From Aquatica leii (Eukaryota > Arthropoda > Insecta > Coleoptera > Lampyridae), in NCBI GenBank assembly GCA_035610365.1, contig CM069437.1:56072093-56136092 (forward strand): 64,000 bases of DNA, given 5' to 3'. This document shows positions 46,106-57,699 of this stretch, one piece after another. The notes under the pieces were generated by a model. It did not search any database. It saw only the letters and a list, made by a program, of their open reading frames with translations, and had not been told where the DNA came from. The stretch's first letter is position 1. Each line of letters begins with the position of its first letter. Position numbers and translations under genes: made by a program.

Positions 46106-47754
46106 AAATACACAAATTATTCTGTTGACTAAAATTTAGTCACATTAACGTGTATCAGCAAATAAATGGTTTCGGTCGCCCAATTTTCTTAATAAAACAG
46201 TGAACGTGTTAAAGAAGTTGTTTCTTAAACGTCATTGAAGTCCGCACAAGGTTAAATATAAAATTAAAAAAAATTGTGACATATTTTTATTAATATAGAA
46301 GTTAAAATAAATAACAATAAATAAATTATTAGCAATTTTAACGTAAAGTATAAAGTAAAGTATACTCCATGGTCTAGTAGAATAGCTGCAATAACTCCTT
46401 TAAGGTATCAACTTGGGCAGGTTTATGATGCTCTGTTTGAAATAAGCGAAAGAAACTTTGACAATAACGTAAAAAATTTGGCTACATCGTTAGCCAAAAA
46501 ATTGAAAAATTTTGAGTTCATTTGCATTCTTATATTGTGGTATAATATTTTAAGTAAAGTTAACATTGTTAGTAAAATTATTTTAGAAGCGAACTTTGAT
46601 GTTGCTCAAGTGTTGTAATCATTTAAATAATTTGAATAATTTAACGAAAGCTTATTGCTCTGATAAAGGTTTTAATGATCTATTGATTGATGTTAAAGAA
46701 GTAGCATCCAGCTTAGACATATAAACTAAATTCAAAAAACAAAGAGCTCTAAGATCGCGAAAAATAAAAAAAAACATTTTGATTACGAATGTGACGATTA
46801 GAGAGAGATTCTAATTAATTTCTTCATATTCTACTAATTTTGCGTTTTATGGAATATTGATAAATTTAAAAATTATTCTGAAAACGAACAATTAAAATTA
46901 TGTCAAAAAGTTGAAAATTTATTAAACGACAAAACTCGCAATGACGAGACATAACTGCCGTGGAACTTGTTAAAGAATTGCAATATTTACAAAATTTTGA
47001 TGAAAAAGTTATAACGTCTCTAGAAAAAATTTTAAATTAAACTTTAAAAATGTGACATGTTGCATTATTAAAATAATATACTGTTTTGTTTTTATTTGTC
47101 GATCCCTTTCGTCCTGTGATATATAAACATGTATTTTTAATGTTTTAAATATTTTTTTTTATTTCTTGTTCTTTTGTGTCATATATTACATTTGAAACTA
47201 AAATAGAAAAAAATTGAGTTGTAATACTGTTAGAATATATTTCTGTTTTCTATAAGTTTATAATTATGTTATGTACCTCAATGAAAAAATACTTGTATCG
47301 CTTATGGCTTGTACCTGTAAAATATAAAAATGAAAATAAACTTATAAAAATACTCTTTAAAACTCTTTTTCAATAGTGGATAATAATATCTAACTTAACC
47401 CGTATCTGTACTCACATATGAACGTAATACAAATTTGGGGCGTTATTTTAAATTTGCACAAAGAAGCCAAAAGTGCTAGGCGCGGGCTGTTTGCGGTTGG
47501 TACTCACAAACATTGAGCCAGACATACATACACTCATAACATCCCATCAGGTTCATCCAAGTCATTATTTTTTTTTGTATTTTAAAACAAAAGTTATAAT
47601 TTCAATAAATACTTCTTCAACAAAATGTTTTATTTATATTTTATTTTTACGTTACCATTAACCAAGACATCCAAGTTAAATTTGTAATTTTTTTACTATG
47701 TAATTTCAAATGATATAATGCCTTTCCTATATAACTGTTTTTATTTATTAATTA

Positions 47755-47806
47755 TTATTAGTGGGTACATGTTTCGACCTAACGGTCATCATCAGGCCTA
47801 ATTAAT
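47755..47806 (-). ncRNA. Hammerhead-like motif, left arm
   Basis: Minus strand: CTGATGA (47789-47795), stem II GACC-GTTA-GGTC (47776-47787), GAAAC, self-complementary ACATGT stem III, then A and CCC. The core boxes are intact. The base right after the predicted cleavage site does not pair with the base before CTGATGA, so stem I starts with a mismatch. Confidence 0.55.
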
Positions 47807-47894
47807 AAATAAATTAATAAATTAAAATAGAATTTTGTTTAATTTATATGTCATTTTGACATAAACTGTTCTATTTTAATTTATTAATTTATTT

Positions 47895-47950
47895 ATTAAT
47901 TAGGCCTGATGATGACCGTTAGGTCAAAACATGTAGCCACTAATAATAAT
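47895..47950 (+). ncRNA. Hammerhead-like motif, right arm
   Basis: Plus strand: stem I ATTAGGC with GCC..TAAT, CTGATGA (47906-47912), stem II GACC-GTTA-GGTC, ACATGT stem III and predicted cleavage after GTA. Stem I is complete, but the core box reads AAAAC where GAAAC is expected. Confidence 0.55.
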
Positions 47951-48241
47951 TAATAAATAAAAACAGTTATATGGGAAAAGCATTAAATCATTTAATATTA
48001 TAATTGAAAATCCCATTTTGAGCTTTACTTTACAATGGATAATACAATCTTTTCTACTATGTATGTATGTAGTTTTTTTACTGAGGGGACTGTGGGCAAG
48101 TTTTGATTAAGAAAAGAGGTCCGTGGGCCAAAAGTGTTTCGGAACCACTGTTCTAGAGAAATAAAGGTTGTACCGTACCAAATTAAAAATTAAATGTTCA
48201 GAAAAGTATGCAGCATCTCGTAACAGTATGAATATGAATAC

Positions 48242-48426
48242 TGTTTGTGCGTATTTTTGACACTTCGGTGATATAATTACATAAGGGACCTTAAGGTGTT
48301 TTTAGTCAGTAGGATGGTCAGTAGTATCGCCTAACATGTGGTAGCGAACAGACGAAAATATTGCATTTAAGTTACGTTAGTGTTGCTTGTTTGTTTATAT
48401 TCTTGTAATCAATATAAATTCAAATA
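48242..48426 (+). repeat. 5' LTR of the BEL/Pao element
   Basis: 185 bp, TGTTTG start, preceded by AATAC (48237-48241). It matches the 3' LTR except at about one base. Confidence 0.93.
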
Positions 48427-51400
48427 CAGTCCACTTTTATCGAACATTTCTTTTGGTCCATTCGGAGCCGGATCAGTGATCTAAATTAAATAGTGAAAGT
48501 TAATTACAAGTATAGACTGCAAACAGAGTTGAACAAAGATCGATTTACGGACGGCTGAAGAAACGAGTGAGAAAAAAAAGTGTATACAAGGATACGAACT
48601 GTATATGTCATAAGGTTAAGAAGTTTGACACATGTGTTTTTGGCGGATACCAGCGATACGGTTGAAGGAAGGTAACAAGCAGAGCGGTATATCGAATAGA
48701 ACGTGAGGTCCGACACAAGGTTGGAAAAACGAGTGAGAAGACGAGGAAAGGGCGTAGACGTAGATGACAAGTGATTAATCGAGATTGACGAAAACGGTTC
48801 AGATCGAGCGAGACGGGCAGCGTTTTAACGAAGGACACAGAATAACACCAACCAAATCAGGTACCAACATTCCTTATTTCCTTGTTTCATTTAAATTATT
48901 TGTATTAATTTTCAAAATGAGTATAAAACAGTTAAGAACGGAACGGGAATCGTATAAACAAAATTTACAAATTTTTGGTGAATTTTTAAATTCTTTTGAG
49001 GCAAATCAAGTTATACAATTAAGATTAAGATTAGAAAAATTTGAGGGTATATTAAATGATTTTGAAAGAGTTCAATTAGAAATTGAACAAGATGAGGCTT
49101 GTGTAAAAAAGGATCGGGACGAAAGAGTAGCATTTACAAATTCTTATTTTGAAGCATTATCTAAAGGTAAGGAATTTTTAAAAGATAACGGCAACGGCTT
49201 CCCTGTTTCCGGAAATGAAAGTAATGCGTCTATAGAAGCAAAAATAAAATTACCACAATTAGTGTTGCCATCGTTTAATGGCGAACAGCGTAATTGGATT
49301 AGTTTTCGTGATAATTTCTTGGCGATTATTCATAATAATAATACATTACCCGAAATAGAAAAATTTAGGTATTTACGAGGGCAGTTGACAGGTGCAGCGG
49401 CTGTAGCTATACAAAGCTTACAAATAACCGAAGCAAATTACCAAATTGCTTGGGATATTTTAAAAGAACGCTTTGAAAATAAACGACAGTCAGTTGAATT
49501 GCATATCGGGGATATATTGAATTTTAAAATCATAACAAAGCAGACATATAATGATATTCGCAATCTTTTAGATATTTTAACGGTAAATTTGAGAAGTTTG
49601 GATAGTCTAGGTGTAGATACTAGTTCGTGGGATGCGATTTTAATTCAAATTTTAGCAGGAAAACTTGATGCGGTTAGTTATAAGGAATGGAGATCGGTTA
49701 AAATAAAATACGAGTTGCCAACGTTAGAGGAATTTAAAGAGTTTTTAAAAGAGCGATGTCATTTGCTAGAAGGTATCTCTGCACGCGCGGACGGTATCAA
49801 AAACGTAAAAGAAAGGGTTGTATCGCTTGCAGTACGTACAGAAGAAAAATGTTATTTTTGTAACGATACACATAGGTTATATACGTGCCGCAAATTTGTG
49901 GCGGAATCGGTTAACTCGAGAAAAGACGCGGTAAAAGGATTAGGTTTATGTCTAAACTGTATGAATAAGGGGCATTTGGCTTGGCAATGTAAATCACGGG
50001 GTTGTTTTAAGTGTGGTCGTAAACATCATACTTTATTACACGAGGGATTATCGAGTATTAACATATCGACGAGAGCGACAGGTAACGGTGAAGTTGAAAC
50101 AGCAGCGGGGGGAGCGACGCGTAGCGGTGATTTTATTGCCACACATGATCGCAAATCGGAAACGGTGGCGATGGCAGCGACTAGAAATAGTTCAGCGAAG
50201 GAGATATTAACAACACAACAGGTAATCTTATCGACGGCGATAGTAATTGTTGAGGGCGATCAAGGAAATGGGAAGGATTTGCGAGCACTACTGGATTGCG
50301 CTTCGCAATCATCCTTTATTACGGAAGAATCATGCGAACGTTTGGGGTTAAGAAAGTATAAAAAATCGGTATCGGTGAATGGAATTGGAGATATAGCGAA
50401 AGGTGTCGTATATGCAGTGAATGTAAAATTAAAATCGAAATGTTCAGATTTTATTAAAACTTTTGAATGCTTAGTTTTAGAAAGAATTACGGGAAATATT
50501 CCAACAGTGTCGTATGCAGCTGCATTAGTAGAAATACCGTCGAATATACGGTTAGCGGACGAGAAATTTTATATAGAACGCGGTATAGATTTATTATTAG
50601 GAGCGAATATTTTTGGGCCATTTTGAACAGGGAACGTATACACATTAGTAGAGACGGACCGTTATTACAAAATACGCGGTTAGGTTGGATAGTAGCAGGT
50701 AGTTTGAACAATTACGAAGTTCAGTCTTTTAAATCGCAATCGTTTTGCGCCTTATCTGAATCACTACAAAAATTTTGGAAGATAGAGGAATTGTCAGAAG
50801 CTAAAAATAATGAAACAGAAATTGCGAATCATTGTGAACAGAGTTTTGTTGAAAACACAAGGCGCAATAAAGACGGAAAATTTATAGTAACGATGCCTTT
50901 AAAGGATAACGTACAAGGTGTTGGTAATTCACGAAAACTAGCATTGAATCGATTGTTAATAACGGAAAAACGATTAAATAAAGATACAAATTCAAAAAAC
51001 GAGTATAGAAAATTTATGAAGGAATACGTAGAAGCAGGACATATGACCGAAAGAATAGAATCTCCTGAACGCGAAAACGAAACATACTACCTAGCACATC
51101 ACGCTATAATTAAGGAATCGAGTCTCACAACTAAATTAAGGGTTGTTTTTGACGCGTCGATGAAAACGGAAAACGGTGTATCTTTAAATGATATGCAATT
51201 AGTAGGTCCGAAGGTTCAAGATGATTTATGGGAAATTTTAATTCGTTTTAGAAGCTTTAAATATGTTATCAGCGCCGATATAGCTAAGATGTATTTACAG
51301 ATACTTATTGATAAAAATCAACGTAATCTACAACGAGTTTTATGGCGTTTTGACGAGAAGGATGAAATCAAATGTTATACTATGAACACCGTCACTTTCG

Positions 51401-54098
51401 GGGTGTCGTCGTCACCATTCTTAGCCACACGATGTTTAAAACAATTGGCTTTAGAAAATCAAGTTGCGCATCCGGTAGCAAGTTTGGCAATCTTAAAGGG
51501 TTTTTATATGGATGATTTGTTAACCGGTGCAAATACTATTGCGGAAACTATATTTTTACAAAGAGAAATAACCGATATATTAAATACAGCAAAATTTAGT
51601 TTAAGAAAATGGCTTTCAAACGATCGGCGAATAATAAACGGTTTAAACACGGCGCGTGTTGATCAAATAAGAGTGTTAGATGAGGATCAAACTAATAAAA
51701 CTTTAGGTATTTATTGGCATGCACAAGAAGATTTGTTGCGTTATTCAATTAAAACATTTAATAATGACGCAAACGTAACAAAGCGAATAGTTTTTTCGAT
51801 AATTAGTCAGATATTTGATCCGTTGGGTTTGATTGGGCCAGTGATTGTAGTTGGAAAGGTAATGATGCAACGCTTGTGGCAATTAAAAATTGGTTGGGAC
51901 GAAACGTTACCGGCACAAGTGTTACAACAATGGTTTCAATTTAAAAATAATTTACATTTTCTTAACCAAATTCAAGTACCGAGGTTTGTGTTAGGTGGAC
52001 GAGAACGTAAGTTTGAGTTACACGGATTCTGCGATGCTTCGAGTATAGCATACGGTGCGTGTATTTATGCTAGGGCGTATGATGAAAAGGGCCAAGTTGA
52101 CGTTCGCTTAATATGTTCGAAATCGCGGGTCTCGCCGTTACAATTTTTAACTATACCGCGGTTAGAGTTATGTGGGGCGTTGTTGTTGGCTCGATTAATG
52201 ATACAGGTAGAACAGGCGTTTAACATCGGCCCAATAAGGAAACATTTTTGGTGCGATTCTACGATTGTGCTATGCTGGTTACAAGCTCCATCTAAAAGAT
52301 GGAATACATTTGTATCAAATCGAGTAGCTGAAATACAGAATTTAACAAAAATTAAAAATTGGCAACATGTAAGCAGTCAAAATAACGCCGCAGACGTTTT
52401 ATCGAGGGGTTGTTTACCTGAACAATTAAACGGAAACAATTTGTGGTTTAGGGGACCGGAATGGTTAATAAAAGAATCTAAGGATTGGCCTAATTCGGAA
52501 GTACTGGATATCGCAGAGTTACCAGAAGAAAGAAGAGAAAGGATTACATTAACAACTATTACAAAGAACTGGAACTTATTTGAACGATTTTCTCGTTTGA
52601 AAACGTTGAAAAGGGTTACTGCTTATATTCTACGGTTTATCGGAATATGTCGTAAAAATCGAAATTTTATAGACGAAGCTTTAACGGGAGAAGAATTAAG
52701 AGAAGCATTACGAACCTTAATACGCATAGCACAGCAAGACATTTTTAAGGAAGAATTTGAGAGTTTAAGTAAGGGGAAGGCTATTCGGAAATCTAGTACA
52801 TTAGCATCGTTAACGCCTTTCTTAGATGAACACGGTTTATTAAGAGTAGGAGGACGGTTGCAAAGAGCACGTTTAGAGTATAAGACTACACATCCATACA
52901 TTTTACCTAAAAGCCATCCATTGAGTTATTTAATTGCGACTCAATTACATTTAGATAACTTGCACTGTGGTCCACAGTTTTTGTTAGCATGTTTAAGACA
53001 AGAGTATTGGCCGATTGGCGGGCGTAATTTAGTGAAAAAGGTTTACCATAATTGCGTAAGATGTTTTCGTGTAAAACCAAAAGCCTTAACTCATATTATG
53101 GGTTCGCTCCCGGAAGAACGAGTCGTACCGTCACCACCGTTTTATAACTGCGGCGTTGATTTTGCGGGCCCGTATTTAATTAAAGATAAAAAATCGAGAG
53201 GGTGTCGGTCAATTAGGTGTTATGTATCGTTATTTATCTGCTTTGTGACAAAGGCGATTCATATTGAGCTAGTGGGGGATTTGACTACTGAAGGTTTTAT
53301 ACAAGCGCTGCGCAGGTTTATTGCACGTAGAGGTAAACCTAAAACGGTGTTTTCCGATAATGCCACTAACTTTGTAGGCGCTCGAAATGAAATTAATCGC
53401 ATCATAAAAGAAATTAAAACGGAAAGAAAATTAAAAAACTTTTTTGCGGACGAAGGTGTTGAGTGGAAATTTATTCCACCGCATACTCCTCATTTCGGGG
53501 GACTCTGGGAAGCGGGGGTCAAATCAGTAAAATTCCATCTAAAAAGGGCTTTGGGAGCTTCGAGTTTAATTTACGAAGAGTTCTTAACGGTTTTAACTCA
53601 AATAGAAGCAATTCTTAACTCCCGTCCCTTGTATCCTTTGTCGTCCAACATTGCCGATTTAGATCCTTTAACACCTGGCCATTTTTTGATTGGAAGAGCG
53701 CTCACATCGTTGCCCGATTCTGACTTGCAAGAAATTATGGAAAATCGTTTGTCTCGTTATCAACGAGTGCAGAAAGTGGTCCAAACGTTTTGGAATAGAT
53801 GGCATAAAGAATATTTAACTGGGCTGCACGAGAAAACTAAATGGAAAGGAGGAAGTACTAACCAGTTACGTGTTGGAGACCTGGTGATTCTGCATAACGA
53901 TCACATGCCTCCGTGTCAATGGCGAATGGGGCGTATTCAGGAGCTGCATCCAGGGCAAGACAACATAGTGCGGGTCGTTTCAATTAAAACGTCACAAGGT
54001 GTAATAAAACGTTCAGTGCGAAAAGTTTGTGTTTTGCCTACCGTGAATCAAAATCAGTGCGCTTAAAAATGAAATGCACGCATTTCACGGGGGGAGAA

Positions 54099-54283
54099 TG
54101 TTTGTGCGTATTTTTGACACTTCGGTGATATAATTACATAAGGGACCTTAAGGTGTTTTTAGTCAGTAGTATGGTCAGTAGTATCGCCTAACATGTGGTA
54201 GCGAACAGACGAAAATATTGCATTTAAGTTACGTTAGTGTTGCTTGTTTGTTTATATTCTTGTAATCAATATAAATTCAAATA
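54099..54283 (+). repeat. 3' LTR of the BEL/Pao element
   Basis: 185 bp, followed by the AATAC duplication (54284-54288) and preceded by a purine-rich tract. Confidence 0.93.
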
Positions 54284-54289
54284 AATACC

Positions 54290-55490
54290 AATAGAATTAA
54301 TAGATTTAGGTTTAATATTAAAATTGCCAACATAGCTTTTAAGTTTTAGGCTACTTTTTAGTATCCCCTGTTTTAGTACGACTATTTTAGAATATAAATC
54401 GTAAAAAACTACCTAAGTGAATGCAATAACATTGTTTTTTTGAACATAGACTAATATTTAGAAACTTATATTGCAATAAAAAAATAATTATTTCGGTCAT
54501 TAGTAGAATTCAAGCAGTTTGCATAATTAAAAACCCACTTCTTTGACAATGAATTATGTAACGCGTTTGTATTGTGCTTCAAACAGTAATAACTGTTATA
54601 TTTGAATGATTCAAACATAAATTACGACATTTTAATTATTTATATTTGATTAGGTCAATTACATAAAAAAGTTTTATAATCTTCAACATATAATAAATTG
54701 CGTGGCGACACCCACGCTTCACGTGGGGACCGGAAACAATACCCGGAACTATAATTTAGGGCGTGTCAAGGTTTTTCGATTTACTTTCGTTTTAATTTTC
54801 TTTTAGCCTAAACATTATTTTTTTGATAAGTTACTTCAAAATGAAGGTGCTTCAGCGTTTGTTATAGAAGATGTCAAAACACTATAATTTCTACATAAGA
54901 AGATTCGATGTAATGCGGCAGGTGATTTATTTTAAAAGCAAATCTAAATAGTATTATGACCTTAACTTAACTAAGCTATTTTAGTAAATAAATTGTAACA
55001 ATTACTTTTTCCGAGCGGTTACACATATAAATGACAAGCAATTAATACAAGTGAAAATTGCAAAATACAATTGGAAAAAATACACGCGTTGAAGGCTAAA
55101 CCATAAATAATTAAAATTAAACTAAATCAAATCAATAAAAAAAATATTTTTTAGTTTCAACGGCCTTTGAACTGGTGTAACACAAGGTGTTCTTGACATT
55201 TGTAACAATTTATGAATAGGTCATTGTAATATCAGAATATTTAGTGTAAGAGGTGACAGGCAATTTTGTTAATATTTTTACCTAGCACCGTATGTAATTT
55301 ATTATAATTTGTAGTATGTTATTATGTTACACAAAGAAGAAACTATTAATCATTTGTGATTTTCGAATCATAGTATATTATGAATCAAATTTCTGGTCAT
55401 GCCAATATAATGATTTCTGATCAACGTTTACTCATACTAAATTACACATTTGTTCAACATGATAACTTTGAATACTAGAAAACGTAAAAT
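54290..55490. other. No gene seen
   Basis: AT-rich intergenic DNA. A small GC-rich inverted repeat (GCGTGG with CCACGC) sits near 54700. Nothing else recognised. Confidence 0.4.
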
Positions 55491-55499
55491 TTTGATCTG

Positions 55500-55785
55500 A
55501 TAAGTGTGAGAATGGTACAAAGATGGTGCGGCAGTTTAATGAAGGCAGGACAAACGTTTATGATGAAGAGCGAATAGTCTCTAACAGTTTTGTTTAACAA
55601 GTAAACGAGAAAAATCTATGAAAACAGAAGGTCTACAATTTCCGAATTAACCACTCATTTTCCACAAATTTCACGATCTTTAGTGCATGAAATCGTGATA
55701 TAAAAATTGCATTATCATAAAGTGTGCTTGAGATAAATACCAAAAGTGCTGACTGAAACACACAAACTAATACACAAGCATGAGT
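55500..55785 (+). mobile_element. Mariner (SETMAR-like) transposase fragment
   Basis: Across frames it reads VRQFNEGRTNVYDEERIVS, then KIYENRRSTISELTTHFPQI and SRSLVHEI, then LHYHKVCLR and IPKVLTETHKL. This is the N-terminal DNA-binding region and linker of mariner transposase of the irritans/mauritiana type (WVPKMLTETHK). The catalytic DDD part is absent and the frame is broken. It is a different lineage from the element at 3.0-4.3 kb. Confidence 0.75.
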
Positions 55786-55842
55786 AATGGCATTTTTGGA
55801 GCTCTACAACGTTTATAGGTTTTAGAACAGGACAGAAAGTGT

Positions 55843-55955
55843 GGCGGTTCGCACTGGTTTAACCAAACGTGCCCGCCCTGGAGCCCCAGGTTTGGCGAAC
55901 CGTACCTGTTTTGGGCACAGCAAACGGCCTTAACTGACTGCCAACCGCCAATAAA
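55843..55955. repeat. GC-rich nested inverted repeat
   Basis: CGGTTCGC (55845-55852) pairs with GCGAACCG (55895-55902). Inside it CCAAA pairs with TTTGG, and CCCTGG with CCCAGG-type sequence around AGC. An outer GGCGGTT pairs with AACCGCC near 55948. It stands out from the AT-rich surroundings. It does not fit a tRNA cloverleaf. Confidence 0.55.
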
Positions 55956-56224
55956 TAAGAGCGAACTAGGTTACAGAGAAGACAAAACTTTGCCTCGAAT
56001 TTAAAAATATGTCAACTGATGGATTAACATTTGACAGACATGCCGTAGTTACTGTTATAGAAATCAGATAAATTATTTTTAAAAACGACAGGGAAGCTTA
56101 TAAAAATCGCTTAAAATCTCAAAACCCTTTACCTAAACAGATGTAAAAATACACTAGAACATACTTAACAATGTGTTATGTTAAAAATTAGTAGATTAGT
56201 ACATTTGTAAAAGCTGAATCGGGG

Positions 56225-57190
56225 TAGGTAAGTGGTGTTAACTTTTCTTTATTGAGGGTTTAATTTGATTCTGTGCTAATTGTCTGTAGCGGATTTTGGT
56301 ACCCACCACATGTTTACCGTTATCGCTGAAGATAACTAGCAAGTGGCCTAGTTGGAAAACTTCCATGACGTCACGTTATTAATAACGTTATTTCTTATAC
56401 ACCGTCAAGAGTTAGAAACCTTCAGGATTATCCCTCTTTTGGAGATACCACAAAAACTGGGAAAACTTATGCTGTTAAGTCGAAGGGAAACGATGCGCAT
56501 TTGTGTTTTTAAACGATTGGATGCTAAAGGGAACCTTTTACTTGTGTTAACATTATATGCTTATTTATATTGGGTTTAATATTACTTTTTAGGTAACTCA
56601 AGTACGGAATTAGCTAATCCCCTACTAGATAAAACTGTAAGTATTACTATTTCAATTTTTTTGATTTGTGCTTCGGTGGTCATGTCGTTTATGACCGTAC
56701 GTGCATGTTAGGTTAACACAATTAATAATATTTTTGTGCTTCACAAACTCATATGCAGTGCGCGTTGAGTCTCGAAGGCTTAAATTGTCTGTTTATCTAC
56801 GATTTTAAAATTTGCGAATATAAATTCAGACGTTATGTTTATGTAAAAGTTTAGACCGACAGGGTCAGCTTGTTGTACGGTGTGTTGCTCACTATTCAAC
56901 GCAACTTATCATTAATTCAACCCACGTATCTATATTTGCAAAAATTTATATTGATGTACCTTCTTCATCTTCTGTGATAAAATAAATATATATTCTGTGT
57001 TATTAGTTTGGTGGTGTTATTTATTCTTTTCCAGCTACGGGTAGAGTTAGACGGTATCTCCCTAATTTAACCTTTCATGGTCTTGGCGCCTTTTTTTAGA
57101 TTTATGTTATCATTTCGCATCCCAAAGCTTGCGATCCCTCTCCGGAAAAGCTGTGCTAGCCGTTGCTTTGTTTTGTTACAAGAAGACCAG
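56225..57190 (+). repeat. LTR-like repeat, copy C
   Basis: Same block order as copies A and B: TGGTACCCACCACATG, TCCATGACGTCACG, GTACGGTGTGTTGC, GTGATAAAATAAATATATA, TCTTTTCCAGCTACGGGTAG, CTTGGCGCCTTTTTTTAG and CCCTCTCCGGAAAAGC. The poly(A)-signal region and the TGGCGCC box are preserved. It is probably a solo LTR of an unassigned LTR-retroelement family. Confidence 0.5.
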
Positions 57191-57690
57191 CGTAATTATT
57201 TATTATTGGCTGCCCAACTTGAGGAACCTGATTTTCTCGTAACAAATGAACGAAAAAAATTAGCCTGTTCTATAGAGTGCAGCTTCTTAGAAGACGCCCG
57301 TAACTATACAAGACAAAAGATTAACAAAAGAACTGCAGAGTGCAATTGTTTACGTAAAGATTCAGGTAAAGATTCCACGCTTGGTTGTGTAAGTATATAT
57401 AAGCCACTGTTTAGATTTGTCTTGCTGCTATCTAATATTTTGAAATAAAATACCTACCACGTTATTAATATCACTCAATTAAGGGTAAGAAGAAAACGTG
57501 GCAATTTTTAAATCTAAAATATCCTTGTAAAATATAGTCCGTTAATCTTCGGAGTAGAAATTTGAGACGGAAGCTCCGATGTTTTAGAATCGCAGTCGAA
57601 GCTTCGTAACATTACTAATCAGTAACTTAGTGAAGTGCGTCATAGTAATTTTGTTATTTGAAATTTAATAAGTGAAATATAAATTAACTT
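57191..57690. other. No gene identified
   Basis: An open stretch to 57446 (ARNYTRQKINKRTAECNCLR near 57293) runs out of the LTR-like repeat. It has no family that I recognise and could be element-internal sequence. The rest is AT-rich. Confidence 0.35.
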
Positions 57691-57699
57691 CATAGATAG

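Larger units (their letters stand above)
47705..48003. repeat. Fold-back element, about 150-bp arms, no loop
   Basis: A near-perfect palindrome centred at about 47854. The outer ends are AAATGATATAATGCCTTTCC and its complement, and the centre is ATGTCATTTTGACAT. Each arm carries one hammerhead-like motif, directed outward. It is probably a small non-autonomous element (retrozyme or PLE-derived) in inverted-dimer form, inserted into the hAT fragment. Confidence 0.85.
46358..48150 (+). mobile_element. hAT element fragment (ZMYM1-like transposase) with right terminus
   Basis: From 46358 the plus strand reads TPWSSRIAAITPLRYQLGQV and YDALFEISERNFDNNV, then SLAKKLKNFEFICILILWYN and DKGFNDLLIDVKEVASS. 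This pattern is typical of ZMYM1-like hAT transposases (TRWSSR..., SLAKKI..FKFL..L..WYD). Stops and frame changes follow from about 46615. The right end GGCCAAAAGTGTTTCGGAAC then CACTG (to 48150) is the reverse complement of the hAT terminus CAGTGGTTC, followed by a candidate 8-bp target site TTCTAGAG. The left end is missing. A fold-back element (47705-48003) lies inside it. Confidence 0.7.
48242..54283 (+). mobile_element. BEL/Pao LTR retrotransposon, young and nearly whole
   Basis: Two 185-bp LTRs (48242-48426 and 54099-54283) start TGTTTGTGCG, and the insertion is flanked by a 5-bp duplication AATAC. The interior follows BEL/Pao order: gag with a DUF1759-type region and Cys-rich knuckles (CYFCNDTHRLYTC, CLNCMNKGHLAWQC, CFKCGRKHH; about 49850-50045), aspartic protease (LLDCASQSSF, about 50290), reverse transcriptase (VVFDASMKTENGVSLND to FYMDDLLTG, about 51140-51530), RNase H, an H2C2 zinc-binding motif and integrase core (about 52960-53640), and the C-terminal DUF5641-type domain (DLVILHNDHMPPCQWRMGRI). 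A purine tract GGGGGGAGAA precedes the 3' LTR. No envelope gene is seen. The coding region is in large open frames with at most about one break. The LTRs differ at about one position, so the insertion is recent. Confidence 0.95.

Noticed and set aside
55843-55955. GC-rich hairpin as a tRNA gene
   Set aside because: The stems are nested rather than in cloverleaf order, and no A- or B-box is in the right place.
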